A program made the translations under genes and the position numbers. Under the pieces are notes generated by a model, which made no database searches, was not told the DNA's origin, and saw only the letters and a list, made by a program, of their open reading frames with translations. A DNA stretch of 64,000 nt. It comes from Uliginosibacterium gangwonense DSM 18521 (lineage in GTDB: Bacteria; Pseudomonadota; Gammaproteobacteria; Burkholderiales; Rhodocyclaceae). The stretch covers positions 62,739-126,738 of the forward strand of contig NZ_KB892836.1 in NCBI RefSeq assembly GCF_000373965.1, given 5' to 3'. Positions 35,404-45,187 of this stretch are shown here, piece after piece; within the stretch, counting starts at the first letter, position 1, and every line of letters begins with the position of its first letter.

Positions 35404-37062
35404 ATGCCCGTCAAGCTCGTCCAATCTACGCCTTCCGCCTATGCCTATCCCTTGCTGATCAAGCAACTGCTGCACACGCCACTGGCCTTTGCAGCAGAAC
35501 AGGAAATCACCTACCAAGGCAAGATTCGCTACACTTACGCGGATCTACGGCGGCGTATCGGCCAACTGGCAAGTGCCTTGGGCAATCTGGGCGTAGAGGC
35601 GGGGCACACCGTGGCGATGATGGACTGGGACAGCCACCGCTATCTTGAATGCTTCTTCGCCGTACCTATGATGGGCGCGATCCTGCAGACTGTGAATGTG
35701 CGCCTGTCCAGCGAGCAGATTCTCTACACGCTCAACCATGCCCAAGCCGAAGTCTTGCTGGTCAACCGCGAATTCCTGCCGATTTTGGCTGCGATTGCCA
35801 CGCGCCTGGAAACCGTGCGTACCTTTGTGCTGATCAACGATGATGGCCCCGTCGAGGCAACACCCGTCAGTTTTTCTGCCGAATATGAATCCATGCTCGC
35901 CCAGGCGGGCAGCGATTACGACTTCCCGGACTTTGACGAAAACGCCCAGGCCACCACTTTCTACACCACTGGTACCACGGGTAGCCCCAAGGGCGTGTAC
36001 TTCAGCCACCGGCAATTGGTCATGCATACCCTTTCAGTGGCGGCAGCCATGGGGGGTTCCCCTGTGCATGGGCGTTTGCACAGGGAAGACGTCTATATGC
36101 CGGTGACCCCGATGTTCCATGTGCATGCCTGGGGCTTCCCGTATATTGCCACCATGATGGGCCTCAAACAGGTCTATCCCGGTAAATATATGCCTGAAAC
36201 ATTGCTGCGCCTCATCCGCGAAGAGAAGGTCACATTCTCGCACTGTGTTCCCACCATCCTGCAAATGCTGCTGACCCATGTGCATTCGACACAGACCGAT
36301 CTTTCAGGTTGGAAAATCGTGATCGGCGGCTCTGCCATGTCACAAGCATTGGCGCAGGCAGCGCTCAAACGTGGGGTGGATGTATTTACTGGCTATGGTT
36401 TATCTGAAACCTGCCCGGTGCTCACCCTGGCGCATCTGCATAGCAGTGATCTGGAAGCAGGCCTGGAGGAACAGGCAACCCTGCGTTGCAAGACCGGCCT
36501 GCCCTTGCCACTGGTGGACCTGCGCATTGTCGACGCCCAGATGCGAAACGTCGCCCGCGACGGCCTTGCCACGGGTGAATTGGTGGTGCGTAGCCCCTGG
36601 CTGACCCAAGGCTATCTGGGTGCGCCACAAGCCTCTGAAGAACTTTGGGCCGGGGGCTACCTGCATACGCAGGACATTGGCAATGTCGATTCCCGTGGCT
36701 ACATCAAGATCACGGACCGCATCAAGGATGTGATCAAGACCGCCGGAGAATGGACATCCTCGCTGGAAATCGAAAATCTCGTCAGCCGCCACGAAGCCGT
36801 GCATGAAGTGGCGGTAATCGGGATTCCCGATGAAAAATGGGGAGAACGCCCGTTGGCACTGGTCGTACTCAAGCCGGAACTCGAAGGCAAAATCACCGAG
36901 CATGCCATCCGCAACTTTGCTGCCCACCTAATCGAAACAACGGGCGTTTCGCGTCATGGCGTGTTGCTACAGGTCAATTTCGTCAAGGCCCTGCTCAAGA
37001 CTAGTGTAGGCAAAATCAACAAACGCGAAATGCGCGAAGCGCGCGCCATACCTAAAGCATAA
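35404..37062 (+). CDS. Fatty-acyl-CoA synthetase family protein (AMP-binding)
   Basis: The 552-residue adenylate-forming ligase activates a carboxylic acid, probably a medium- or long-chain fatty acid, to its CoA thioester. Motifs are complete: TTFYTTGTTGSPKGV (P-loop), PMFHVHAWG, VFTGYGLSETCPV, YLHTQDIGNVDSRGYIKITD, DRIKDVIKTAGEWTSS and the catalytic lysine in SVGKINKREM. This contrasts with the decayed aacS at 15.8-17.4 kb. A gap of 217 nt precedes it, and the YqaA-like gene follows after 50 nt. Confidence 0.9.
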   Translation: MPVKLVQSTPSAYAYPLLIKQLLHTPLAFAAEQEITYQGKIRYTYADLRRRIGQLASALGNLGVEAGHTVAMMDWDSHRYLECFFAVPMMGAILQTVNVRLSSEQILYTLNHAQAEVLLVNREFLPILAAIATRLETVRTFVLINDDGPVEATPVSFSAEYESMLAQAGSDYDFPDFDENAQATTFYTTGTTGSPKGVYFSHRQLVMHTLSVAAAMGGSPVHGRLHREDVYMPVTPMFHVHAWGFPYIATMMGLKQVYPGKYMPETLLRLIREEKVTFSHCVPTILQMLLTHVHSTQTDLSGWKIVIGGSAMSQALAQAALKRGVDVFTGYGLSETCPVLTLAHLHSSDLEAGLEEQATLRCKTGLPLPLVDLRIVDAQMRNVARDGLATGELVVRSPWLTQGYLGAPQASEELWAGGYLHTQDIGNVDSRGYIKITDRIKDVIKTAGEWTSSLEIENLVSRHEAVHEVAVIGIPDEKWGERPLALVVLKPELEGKITEHAIRNFAAHLIETTGVSRHGVLLQVNFVKALLKTSVGKINKREMREARAIPKA

Positions 37063-37112
37063 GCGGTGAGAGACGTGCGCAGATGCCCAGGCTCGTCCAT
37101 CGGTGAGCCTTC

Positions 37113-37559
37113 ATGAATACTCTCTCGGCATGTCTGAGCCTATTCTTTGCCGCGTTTGTTGCGGCAACACTGCTGCCCACGTCTTCTGAAGCCTTGCTGG
37201 CAGCATTGCTTGCCAGCGCCCAGTATCCGGTCTGGCTTTTGCTGCTGGTGGCAAGCCTGGGCAACACCTTGGGCTCGGTGGTCAACTGGCTGTTGGGCCG
37301 GGGGCTGATCCGCTTTCAGCATAAGCGCTGGTTTCCCATCAAGGCAGCCGCCCTTGAGCGAGCAACGCAAAGATTCCAACGCTGGGGCATCTGGTGCCTG
37401 CTGCTTGCATGGCTACCCATTATCGGCGACCCGCTCACACTCGTAGCGGGTGTGCTACGCGTGCGTTTTCTGCCTTTCCTGAGCCTGGTACTGCTCGGGA
37501 AAACCACCCGCTATCTGGTCATCGCCGCGCTGACGGGCTGGCTCATGCCAATCAAATAA
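37113..37559 (+). CDS. YqaA/DedA-like membrane protein
   Basis: The 148-residue protein has four hydrophobic segments and the SNARE-associated/VTT-like pattern of YqaA: ATLLPTSSEALLAALL, LGNTLGSVVNWLLGR, FQRWGIWCLLLAWLPIIGDPLTLVAGVLR and a last helix. The GD-P re-entrant region (WLPIIGDPLTLVAG) is the most conserved part. The molecular role of YqaA is not established; DedA relatives move phospholipids across the inner membrane. Confidence 0.82.
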   Translation: MNTLSACLSLFFAAFVAATLLPTSSEALLAALLASAQYPVWLLLLVASLGNTLGSVVNWLLGRGLIRFQHKRWFPIKAAALERATQRFQRWGIWCLLLAWLPIIGDPLTLVAGVLRVRFLPFLSLVLLGKTTRYLVIAALTGWLMPIK

Positions 37560-37561
37560 TT

Positions 37562-38686
37562 CTACTGCAAGGTCGAATTACTGATTTGTGGGGAACCTGA
37601 CCCTTGGTAGAAAATACCTGGATAACCCGAAGTCTCAAATCTCTTACTCGGATTGCTGTTCAGCTTCGAATTGCTGATCGATAGCGTTCCGCTCAGATCA
37701 TTGCTGACAAAGAAGATCGCACCGCCCCCTTCATTGGCCGTATTGTTGTTGATCTGGTTGCCGCACAGGCTCAATTGAAAGGTGTTGCCATCGTTATAGA
37801 TCGCGCCACCACTACCACCACCGGGTGTGCCATTGCGAGCCGGGTTGGCACCATTGCCCACGGCGGTGTTGTAGGAAAACAGGCTGTTGTACACTGAGCA
37901 TGACACGCCGATACTGCTCAAGGCCCCACCATTGGAACAGGAATTCCCTAAATCTGCCCTGCCGCCAAAAGTGGAATGCACAACGTACAAAGGCTTGCCC
38001 TGGTACTGGTCAAAAGCCCGGATCGCGGCCCCGCCCACATCAGGCCCAGTTGCATCACATTGATTGTTGAAAAAACGGCTGTTGACAACCTTGAGTCGCC
38101 CGCCACGCGCCCAGATCGCCCCACCGCCATCCGGCGTCATGCCTTTGGAATTGGCGTTCATAAAGGTGAGGTTTTGCACCGTCAGTTGAGGGGTGTCCTG
38201 ATTATCGCAGTGCGAAGTTGTCCACACCAGTGAGGAATCACACGTGTTCATATACAGGATTCGCGTACTGCCACCACCACTGAGCGTAACCTTGCCGCCC
38301 CCATCGATCACCACTTTGGCCGTTGTGTTGTTATAGACCTTGGCAGGCTGATTCAGGGTGATCGTAACCGGGTCAGCACCACAGTTGAACGTAATCACGC
38401 CCCCTTTGGCAACAGCCTGCACCACCGCATCCCCGGTGCAACTGGCAGGGGTGCCGCTACCAATGATGGTGGTCGGGCTGGAGACATCTTCGGCCCCCGC
38501 CTCGCCGGGCACCGTGCAAAACCCGGCAGAATTGCCTGCCGCCGGATAGTTGTCGGTAAAAGCCACACCACCCGATGAAGCACTGCCGCCACTTGAGCTG
38601 GATGCACTGGCAGCACCACTGCTGCCCCCTCCACCACAAGCGACAAGCAGACACAAAGACAACACAGACGCCGCCATGTTTTTCAT
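37562..38686 (-). CDS. Beta-helix lipoprotein
   Basis: The 374-residue protein has a lipoprotein signal (LSLCLLVAC) and a Gly/Ser/Ala tether of about 25 residues. The rest is rich in Gly/Asn with recurring strands of right-handed parallel beta-helix type: LTVQNLTFMNANS, GGAIWARGGRLKVVNSRFFNNQ, GGAIYNDG, INNNTANEGGGAIFF. GGAI(F/Y) N-rich repeats resemble those of polymorphic outer membrane and polysaccharide-binding proteins. Paired cysteines suggest disulfides. Function is unknown; surface location is inferred from the lipobox. Converges with the YqaA gene with a 2-nt gap. Confidence 0.75.
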   Translation of the reverse strand: MKNMAASVLSLCLLVACGGGGSSGAASASSSSGGSASSGGVAFTDNYPAAGNSAGFCTVPGEAGAEDVSSPTTIIGSGTPASCTGDAVVQAVAKGGVITFNCGADPVTITLNQPAKVYNNTTAKVVIDGGGKVTLSGGGSTRILYMNTCDSSLVWTTSHCDNQDTPQLTVQNLTFMNANSKGMTPDGGGAIWARGGRLKVVNSRFFNNQCDATGPDVGGAAIRAFDQYQGKPLYVVHSTFGGRADLGNSCSNGGALSSIGVSCSVYNSLFSYNTAVGNGANPARNGTPGGGSGGAIYNDGNTFQLSLCGNQINNNTANEGGGAIFFVSNDLSGTLSISNSKLNSNPSKRFETSGYPGIFYQGSGSPQISNSTLQ

Positions 38687-39220
38687 AGAATCCCCGTTAC
38701 AGCAATATGAAATATTTCACATGAAGGTAGCCGCCCCATGCGCAAGTGGTCAAGAAATGCGCAGATATTTGCGACGAACGTAAGGCGCCTCCGATCCACT
38801 CAAAATTTAGACCAATAGCATATATCTACCATAAGATGCTTTAACTGGCCGCAGCAAGGCGCGCATTTTTGCAGGGCTTTTGCCAGATACGTTCATACAG
38901 GCGAGCGCAATGGCACATACGTGCAAAAACCTCATTCCCTTACAGGTTTTTGTCAGATCGCAACCGTTTATCTGCGTCCAAACACTTTGACGAGCGGCCC
39001 GTTTTATAGACTTGACTTTCTACGCACACAACGCAGTTTTTGTGCACACACCAAGCAAGCAATCCCACAAGAAAATTGCAGGTATTTAAGGCATGCCCCT
39101 TTGGCCGCACCCAAAAAATCGTGACGTCTGTCGGATGAATTTTCGTGCCAGATCTTGCCAGGCAAGCGATTCAGCCATGTCAAGCCCTTTTCGGGGAAAT
39201 TGCCTGTATGTAGTCAGGTT
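38687..39220. other. Intergenic region upstream of nrdJ
   Basis: Over 500 nt without a supported gene between the divergent lipoprotein and nrdJ genes. It is AT-rich around 38800-38870 and 38990-39080, with short repeats such as GTGCAAAAACCT near 38930. I looked for cobalamin riboswitch elements (B12 box and its conserved AGYCMGGAG-like loop) because nrdJ needs B12 and found none. Confidence 0.45.
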
Positions 39221-39248
39221 TGACAAGCGGGGTACTAGATGTAGTATC
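39221..39248 (+). promoter_or_regulatory. Probable sigma-70 promoter of nrdJ
   Basis: A consensus -35 TTGACA (39221-39226) is followed after 16 nt by TAGTAT (39243-39248), a 4-of-6 match to TATAAT. Transcription would start near 39255, leaving a leader of about 78 nt before nrdJ. Confidence 0.65.
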
Positions 39249-39273
39249 CTCGCTTCACTTCGAGATATATCCG

Positions 39274-39295
39274 CCCCCGCGACCTGCGAGGGGCA
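39274..39295 (+). promoter_or_regulatory. Hairpin in the nrdJ leader
   Basis: GCCCCCGC pairs with GCG(A)GGGGC around GACCT: eight base pairs with a single bulged A. It lies in the predicted 5' leader and is not followed by a T-tract, so it is not a terminator. The nrdJ ribosome site (GGGAG) is 20 nt further on. Confidence 0.45.
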
Positions 39296-39332
39296 GCCTT
39301 CCAAAAAAACGTAACACACGGGAGTACGATCA

Positions 39333-42206
39333 ATGGACGACACGATCCGCGACGAGGCCGTTTTGACCCTGAGAGACCAAGAAATTTCTGGCGAAGTGCT
39401 GTTGGAGAAATACGCCAAGGGCAATGAAGCCTCGGTAACGGATGTCCGCCGCCGCGTGGCACGCGCCTTGGCCGCCAAGGAAACCGAAGAACGCCGCGCA
39501 CACTGGGAGGCTCGCTTTGCCGAAGCCCAGGAGGCTGGCTTCATCCCCGGCGGGCGCATCAACTCTGCAGCAGGCACCTCGCTGGCCGCCACGCTGATCA
39601 ACTGCTTCGTGCAGCCGGTTGGCGACTCGATTACCGAAGAAGTGGATGACCGCCCTGGCATCTACACCGCACTCTCCCACGCTGCCGAAACCATGCGTCG
39701 TGGCGGGGGTGTCGGTTATGACTTCTCCAGCATCCGCCCCTCCGGCGCACAGGTCCGTGGCACCCAAAGCCGTGCCTCCGGCCCGGTGAGCTACATGCGC
39801 GTGTTCGACCGCAGCTGCGAGACCGTGGAATCCGCTGGTGCCCGCCGTGGCGCGCAGATGGGTGTACTGCGCTGCGACCACCCGGATATCGAAGCCTTCA
39901 TCCACGCCAAGGACGAAGGCGATCTGTCCAACTTCAACATCTCAGTCGGGGTGAGCGACCTGTTCATGAAGGCCGTGGAAGCCGATAGTGACATCGAACT
40001 GGTGCATCGCGCCGAACCAGCAGCCGACCTCAAAACCAGCGGCGCCTATCAGCGCGAGGATGGACTGTGGGTCTATCGCAAGGTGCGCGCCCGTGATCTG
40101 TGGGACCAGGTCATGCGTTCCACCTACGATCATGCCGAACCGGGCATCCTGTTCCTGGATCGCATGAATAAGGACAACAACCTCAATTACTGCGAAACCA
40201 TTGAGGCCACCAACCCCTGCGCAGAACAGCCCCTGCCACCGTATGGCTGCTGCTGCCTGGGTTCGATCAACCTGACCCGCTTCGTCAAGCACCCCTTCAC
40301 CAAAAAGGCCAAGTTCGACGACGTGGCCTTCGGCAAAGTAGTCGCCACCTCCACCCGCATGCTGGATAACGTGCTGGACGCCACCGCTTGGCCGCTGCAA
40401 CAGCAGGCCCAGGAGGCCGCCAACAAGCGTCGCGTGGGTCTGGGCTTTACCGGCCTGGGTGACACACTGATCATGCTGCGTTTGCGCTACGACACCAAGG
40501 AAGCCCGCGCCATGGCCACGCACATCAGCGAAGTGATGCGCGATTCCGCCTATCTGGCATCGGTGGAACTAGCCAAGGAACGCGGCCCCTTCCCGCTGTT
40601 CAATGCTGATCTGTACCTGTCGGGTGGCAACTTTGCCTCCCGCCTGCCCCTGGAGATCAAGGAGCAGATCCGCAAGCACGGCATCCGTAACTCCCACCTG
40701 TTGTCGATCGCGCCCACCGGCACCATCTCGCTGGCCTTCGCCGATAACGCCTCCAACGGGATTGAGCCGCCCTTCTCCTGGACCTACACCCGCAAGAAGC
40801 GCATGGTGGACGGTACCCACAAGGAATATGCGGTCGAAGACTACGCATGGCGCCTCTACAAGCACCTGGGCGGGGACACCAACAAACTGCCCGCCTACTT
40901 TGTGACCGCCCTGGAGCTTTCCGCCCAGGCTCACAAGGACATGGTAGCAGCGGTAGCCCCGTGTATCGACACTGCCATCTCCAAGACCGTCAACGTGCCG
41001 GAAGACTACCCCTACGAGGACTTTGAAGACCTCTACATGACGGCCTGGAAAGCAGGCCTGAAGGGGCTGGCCACCTATCGGCCCAACAGCGTGCTCGGCT
41101 CGGTACTCTCGGTTACCCCCAGCACCCCGGCGCCAGAAGACAAGAAGACCCCGCACGATGTACAGGTGAGCGATGCCAACCGACGCCTCACAATTCCCAA
41201 TCTGCCCGCCCCTGTGCTGACCAGCCTGCGTTGGCCGGGCCGCCCGGACATGCCCAATGGCAATCTGTCCTGGACCTACATGCTCAACAGCCCGCAAGGC
41301 AGCTTCGCCATCTTTGTTGGTCAGGCAGAAGAAGACAAGGCCAATCACCGCCCCGGCCTGCCCTTTGAAGTATGGGTCAACGGCGCAGACCAGCCGCGTG
41401 GCCTCGGCGCTGTCGCCAAGACCTTGTCGATGGACATGCGTTCCAACGACCATGCCTGGCTCAAGCTCAAACTGGATATGCTGGCCCACACCGTGGGCGA
41501 ATCCTCCTTCGAGCTGCCCTTCCCGCCGCATGGCGAACACAAGCGCGTACCCGGTGTTGTGGCTGCATTCGCCCAGATCGTGCGTTACCGTTGTGAATCT
41601 CTTGGCACCTTCGAGCAGGAAGGCAACACCCCCGTTCGGGACGCCGTGTTCAGTGTGGCCGAACCCAAGACCGGTGCGGATGGCACCCTGTCCTGGACAG
41701 TGGACATCCAGAACCCGGCCACCAACGAAGACTTCGTGCTGGGCCTGAAGGAAATCACCATGCCGGATGGCATGACTCGCCCCTACTCCATGTGGCTCTC
41801 GGGCAACTATCCGCGTGCACTGGATGGACTCTCCCGTCTGCTCTCACTGGACATGCGCGTGGTCGACCCGGCCTGGATCGGCATGAAGTTGCGCAAGCTG
41901 CTGAACTACCCGGAACCTCTGGGCGATTTCATGGCCTTCGTGCCCGGCACGCGTCGCCAGCAAAACTGGCCCAGCACGGTCGCCTACATGGCCCGCCTGA
42001 TCATCCACCGCTACGCCATGCTCGGCGTACTGAACGAGGAAGGCTACCCGATGCGCGAAATGGGCATCCTGGAAACCCCGCGCGAAAAGGATGAACAAAA
42101 GCTCATGCAAGGCTCTGCCTGCCCGGAATGCGGCAACCACACCATGATCCGCAAGGATGGCTGCGATTTCTGCACCGCCTGCGGCGCAGTGGGAACCTGC
42201 GGGTGA
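39333..42206 (+). CDS. nrdJ: Adenosylcobalamin-dependent ribonucleotide reductase (class II)
   Basis: NrdJ reduces ribonucleotides to deoxyribonucleotides using adenosylcobalamin, without oxygen requirement. The 957-residue protein contains the substrate-site region ([20 protein letters not shown]), [24 protein letters not shown] with the radical-site Cys and Glu, and a C-terminal [22 protein letters not shown] zinc-like redox tail. Between them are two TSCPD-type modules (residues about 635-745 and 765-880), each with LSMDMR-like or LSLDMR-like motifs. No nrdAB genes lie in the window. Start follows GGGAG. Confidence 0.93.
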   Translation: MDDTIRDEAVLTLRDQEISGEVLLEKYAKGNEASVTDVRRRVARALAAKETEERRAHWEARFAEAQEAGFIPGGRINSAAGTSLAATLINCFVQPVGDSITEEVDDRPGIYTALSHAAETMRRGGGVGYDFSSIRPSGAQVRGTQSRASGPVSYMRVFDRSCETVESAGARRGAQMGVLRCDHPDIEAFIHAKDEGDLSNFNISVGVSDLFMKAVEADSDIELVHRAEPAADLKTSGAYQREDGLWVYRKVRARDLWDQVMRSTYDHAEPGILFLDRMNKDNNLNYCETIEATNPCAEQPLPPYGCCCLGSINLTRFVKHPFTKKAKFDDVAFGKVVATSTRMLDNVLDATAWPLQQQAQEAANKRRVGLGFTGLGDTLIMLRLRYDTKEARAMATHISEVMRDSAYLASVELAKERGPFPLFNADLYLSGGNFASRLPLEIKEQIRKHGIRNSHLLSIAPTGTISLAFADNASNGIEPPFSWTYTRKKRMVDGTHKEYAVEDYAWRLYKHLGGDTNKLPAYFVTALELSAQAHKDMVAAVAPCIDTAISKTVNVPEDYPYEDFEDLYMTAWKAGLKGLATYRPNSVLGSVLSVTPSTPAPEDKKTPHDVQVSDANRRLTIPNLPAPVLTSLRWPGRPDMPNGNLSWTYMLNSPQGSFAIFVGQAEEDKANHRPGLPFEVWVNGADQPRGLGAVAKTLSMDMRSNDHAWLKLKLDMLAHTVGESSFELPFPPHGEHKRVPGVVAAFAQIVRYRCESLGTFEQEGNTPVRDAVFSVAEPKTGADGTLSWTVDIQNPATNEDFVLGLKEITMPDGMTRPYSMWLSGNYPRALDGLSRLLSLDMRVVDPAWIGMKLRKLLNYPEPLGDFMAFVPGTRRQQNWPSTVAYMARLIIHRYAMLGVLNEEGYPMREMGILETPREKDEQKLMQGSACPECGNHTMIRKDGCDFCTACGAVGTCG

Positions 42207-42267
42207 TACCCGCTGGTTCATTGTGAGTTGCAGTGATGTGAGCTACATCATATCGTGCGCATAGCTT

Positions 42268-42300
42268 TGACTGTCAGGCTCCTCTGGAACCTGACAGTCA
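42268..42300 (+). repeat. Perfect 11-bp inverted repeat downstream of nrdJ
   Basis: TGACTGTCAGG and CCTGACAGTCA flank CTCCTCTGGAA. There is no T-tract, so a simple intrinsic terminator is unlikely. It could stabilise the nrdJ mRNA end. Confidence 0.5.
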
Positions 42301-42351
42301 GTTGGCAAAGCCGCATAGAGGGTGCCCAGCAAGGCTCCACCACCACACAAA

Positions 42352-42383
42352 AAACAGCCCTTGGTTTGCGCCAAGGGCTGTTT
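42352..42383 (-). terminator. Terminator of the EF-G-like gene, possibly shared with nrdJ
   Basis: AAACAGCCCTTGG pairs perfectly with CCAAGGGCTGTTT around six nt. On the minus strand it is followed by six T, 16 nt after the EF-G-like stop. Read on the plus strand the T-tract is short but it could also end nrdJ. Confidence 0.88.
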
Positions 42384-42398
42384 GTGCTTTGGCTCGAA

Positions 42399-44447
42399 TT
42401 ATTCCTCTTCTTTTGGCCGATATGCAGCCATCAACTGCTGCTGCACATTGGGGGGGGCAGCCTCGTAACTAGCCATTTCGAGCGTATAACTCCCCTGCCC
42501 GCCAGTGATGGATTTCAGCCTGTTCTGGAAGTCCCCCAATTCAGCCAAAGGCGCCTTGGCGTTGATGGAGACCATGCCGCTTCGGCCTGTGTCGGTATTG
42601 GTGACTTGGCCCCGGCGCAAGGAAATCTCGCCAGACACGTCACCAATGGTGTAATCGGGTACGGTGATTTCCAAATTGACCAGCGGTTCAAGCACAATAG
42701 GCCGGGCATTTTTCACGGCTTCGAGAAATGCCTTTTTCCCGGCGGTGACAAAAGCGATTTCCTTGCCATCTACAGGATGAGTCTTGCCATCATAGACAGT
42801 GACTTCCACGTCCTGCACCGGAAAACCCGCAATCGCCCCGGCGGTGAGCACCTCACGCACGCCTTTCTCGACAGCAGGAATGAATACACCGGGGATGGCA
42901 CCGCCCTTCACCTCATCCTTGAAACGGAAGCCGCTACCACGCGACAAAGGTGCAATACGTAGGAAGACTTCGCCAAACTGGCCCGCGCCACCGCTCTGCT
43001 TTTTATGCCGATGGTGTCCTTCGGCTGCAGAGGAAATCGTCTCACGATAGGGAATGGTGGGTGGATGGCTGTCGACTTCCAGCTTGTATTGCGCACGCAT
43101 ACGCTCCATGATGCGTCCCAGATGCAGCTCGCCCTGCCCTCTAATGACAACTTCATGAGTCGTTGGATCACTTTCTACGAATAGGCCAGGGTCTTCAATC
43201 GCCATGCGGTGGAGGATTTCCACCAGCTTCTGCTCTTCGCCCCGGCGTTTGACGCGCACGGCCAAACCATACACGGCATGAGGTAAGGAAAGCGGTTTGA
43301 AGTGTATGACAGAGTCTTCTGGCGCATCATGCAGAACGGAGTCAAAACAAAGTTCTTCAATCTTGGTCAGCGCACAGATTTCCCCTGGCCCAGCGCTATT
43401 GATCGGCAACAACTGCTTGCCTTGCAAGGCGTACAGGTGCGCAACCCGAAAGGGTTTGCGCCCCTCACCCACGTAGAGCATGCTATCTGGTGTGATCGTA
43501 CCCTGAAGCACACGGGCGGTAGCAATCTTGCCCATGTACGGGTCAACTTCGAGCTTGAAAACATGGGCAATCACATGATCGCCTGGCTTGTGGGTGGCAT
43601 TGAATGCTTCGGCTTCTTCGGCCTTGCCGGAAAACCACTTTTCAAACAGCGGGGGGTTGCCTTCCAGCGGATTGGGTGCAAGACGTGTAATGAAGTCGGT
43701 CAGCTCACGCAACCCGACTCCGGTACGTGCGGAAACAAACAGGATCGGCACCAGATGGCCTTCACGCAGCGAGCGTTCGAATGCGTCATGCAAGGCATCA
43801 GGTTCGATTTCCTCTCCATTGAGGTAGCGATCCATCAAGGCTTCATCCACCTCGACAATCTGCTCGACAATGGCGCGATGTGCTTCTTCTATGCTCGAAA
43901 AATCCGTCGCCCCGCCATCGAAATTAAAGAAGCAATCGACCACTCTGCTGGCACCGTCGGCAGGTAGATTGATAGGCAGACATTCCCGGCCAAAGGCTGA
44001 TTGCAGCTCCTCCACCACGGCGGCCAGATCAATTCGCTCGGCATCAATGCGATTGACTACAAGCATTCGGCATAACTTGCGTGTCTGTGCCCACAGCATG
44101 GCGCGCGACGCACTGATCTCAATACCATTCTGAGGATTGATGACAGTGGCAATGGTTTCCACCGCATCCAACGCAGTCATGGCCTGCCCGGCAAAATCTG
44201 GAAAACCTGGGGTGTCGAGTACCTGAATTTTGACCTCACCCTGCAAGAACTGGGCGACGGCCAACTTGGCGGAGTGCTGATGTTCCTTTTCCAGGGCATC
44301 GTAATCGCACACCGTGCTGCCCTTTTCTACACTGCCTGCTTGTGGGATGGCTCCTGCAAGCGCAAGCAGGTTTTCAACCAGGGTCGTTTTGCCTGCTCCG
44401 GCATGACCCAAGAACGCTAAGGTACGGATGTTCTCAACTACAGGCAT
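42399..44447 (-). CDS. EF-G-like translational GTPase
   Basis: The 682-residue protein has the five-domain EF-G layout: GTPase (FLGHAGAGKTTLVENL), domain II (KIATARVLQGTI), and the C-terminal domains (RSGMVSINAKAPLAELGDFQ, SITGGQGSYTLEMASYEAAP). The GTPase motifs differ from canonical EF-G: G1 is GHAGAGKTT for GHVDAGKTT, switch II is DTPGFPDF for DTPGHVDF so the catalytic His is Phe, and G4 is NRID for NKxD. It is thus a paralogue of FusA rather than the main translocase. The ATG at 44447 has GGAGACTCCG-type purines upstream. Confidence 0.88.
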   Translation of the reverse strand: MPVVENIRTLAFLGHAGAGKTTLVENLLALAGAIPQAGSVEKGSTVCDYDALEKEHQHSAKLAVAQFLQGEVKIQVLDTPGFPDFAGQAMTALDAVETIATVINPQNGIEISASRAMLWAQTRKLCRMLVVNRIDAERIDLAAVVEELQSAFGRECLPINLPADGASRVVDCFFNFDGGATDFSSIEEAHRAIVEQIVEVDEALMDRYLNGEEIEPDALHDAFERSLREGHLVPILFVSARTGVGLRELTDFITRLAPNPLEGNPPLFEKWFSGKAEEAEAFNATHKPGDHVIAHVFKLEVDPYMGKIATARVLQGTITPDSMLYVGEGRKPFRVAHLYALQGKQLLPINSAGPGEICALTKIEELCFDSVLHDAPEDSVIHFKPLSLPHAVYGLAVRVKRRGEEQKLVEILHRMAIEDPGLFVESDPTTHEVVIRGQGELHLGRIMERMRAQYKLEVDSHPPTIPYRETISSAAEGHHRHKKQSGGAGQFGEVFLRIAPLSRGSGFRFKDEVKGGAIPGVFIPAVEKGVREVLTAGAIAGFPVQDVEVTVYDGKTHPVDGKEIAFVTAGKKAFLEAVKNARPIVLEPLVNLEITVPDYTIGDVSGEISLRRGQVTNTDTGRSGMVSINAKAPLAELGDFQNRLKSITGGQGSYTLEMASYEAAPPNVQQQLMAAYRPKEEE

Positions 44448-44552
44448 AGCGGAGTCTCCTCTTGTGGTGTTCTAAGAATGACACTACACCTACCAAGACA
44501 GCAGGGCAATTGCCCTGCCGGCATTTTCACCACTCCGCCCTAATGGGCTTGC

Positions 44553-45098
44553 TCAGCCCAGTGCCCGCCTTGCCCAAAACAGGCATACTATCGTTTTTGC
44601 ATCCGTGATCCGGCCATCGAGTACCGCTTGTTCGGCCTCGTCCAGACTCATCTCAAACACTTCCAGAAACTCACCTTCATCCAGCTTTTGCTCACCGGGG
44701 GTCAGGTTCCGCGCCAGGAAGATATCGATCTTCTCGCTGGAGTAGCCGATACAGGGCAGCATCATGCCCAGATGTTCCCAGTGCGCAGCCTGGTAACCCG
44801 TTTCTTCGAGCAGTTCCCGCTGGGCACAGCCAAGCGGCGTGTCACCTGGATCAATTTTGCCTGCGGGCAGTTCAATCATCTCGCACCCAACCGGATAACG
44901 GTATTGACGTTCAAACACCAATACCCCGGGGCGCAGCTCAGCAATCACCACGCAAGCGCCGTCGTGGCGAATGTATTCGCGCTTGGCCTCCTGCCCATTG
45001 GGCAGACGCACATCATCTTGAAAGACCTTGAGCAGATAACCCGAATGGGTTTGCTCGCTTTGTAAACAGGTCTCGGTCAGATCCTTCTTCACAGCCAA
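44553..45098 (-). CDS. nudF: ADP-ribose pyrophosphatase type Nudix hydrolase
   Basis: The 181-residue protein carries a Nudix box GKIDPGDTPLGCAQRELLEETG; the REUxEExG core is intact and the first Glu of Gx5E is Asp. The preceding YRYPVGCEMIELPAG and the C-terminal FEMSLDEAEQAVLDGRITDAKTI pattern match ADP-ribose diphosphatases (EC 3.6.1.13), which clear ADP-ribose. It is separated from nuoN upstream by a strong terminator, so it is not part of the nuo operon. Confidence 0.88.
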   Translation of the reverse strand: MAVKKDLTETCLQSEQTHSGYLLKVFQDDVRLPNGQEAKREYIRHDGACVVIAELRPGVLVFERQYRYPVGCEMIELPAGKIDPGDTPLGCAQRELLEETGYQAAHWEHLGMMLPCIGYSSEKIDIFLARNLTPGEQKLDEGEFLEVFEMSLDEAEQAVLDGRITDAKTIVCLFWARRALG

Positions 45099-45134
45099 TC
45101 TCCCCGCAAAAGCTTGAGGATAACAGCAGCACCC

Positions 45135-45168
45135 AATAAAAAAGCCAGCAACGGCTGGCTTTTTTATT
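45135..45168 (-). terminator. Terminator at the end of the nuo operon
   Basis: AATAAAAAAGCCAGC and GCTGGCTTTTTTATT form a perfect 15-bp inverted repeat around AACG, 19 nt after the nuoN stop codon. On the minus strand the stem is followed by a run of T, a textbook intrinsic terminator. Confidence 0.95.
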
Positions 45169-45187
45169 GATTACGATGGGAGATCCA

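Noticed and set aside
38687-39332. Cobalamin riboswitch before nrdJ
   Set aside because: Neither the B12 box nor the conserved core loops were found in either strand.
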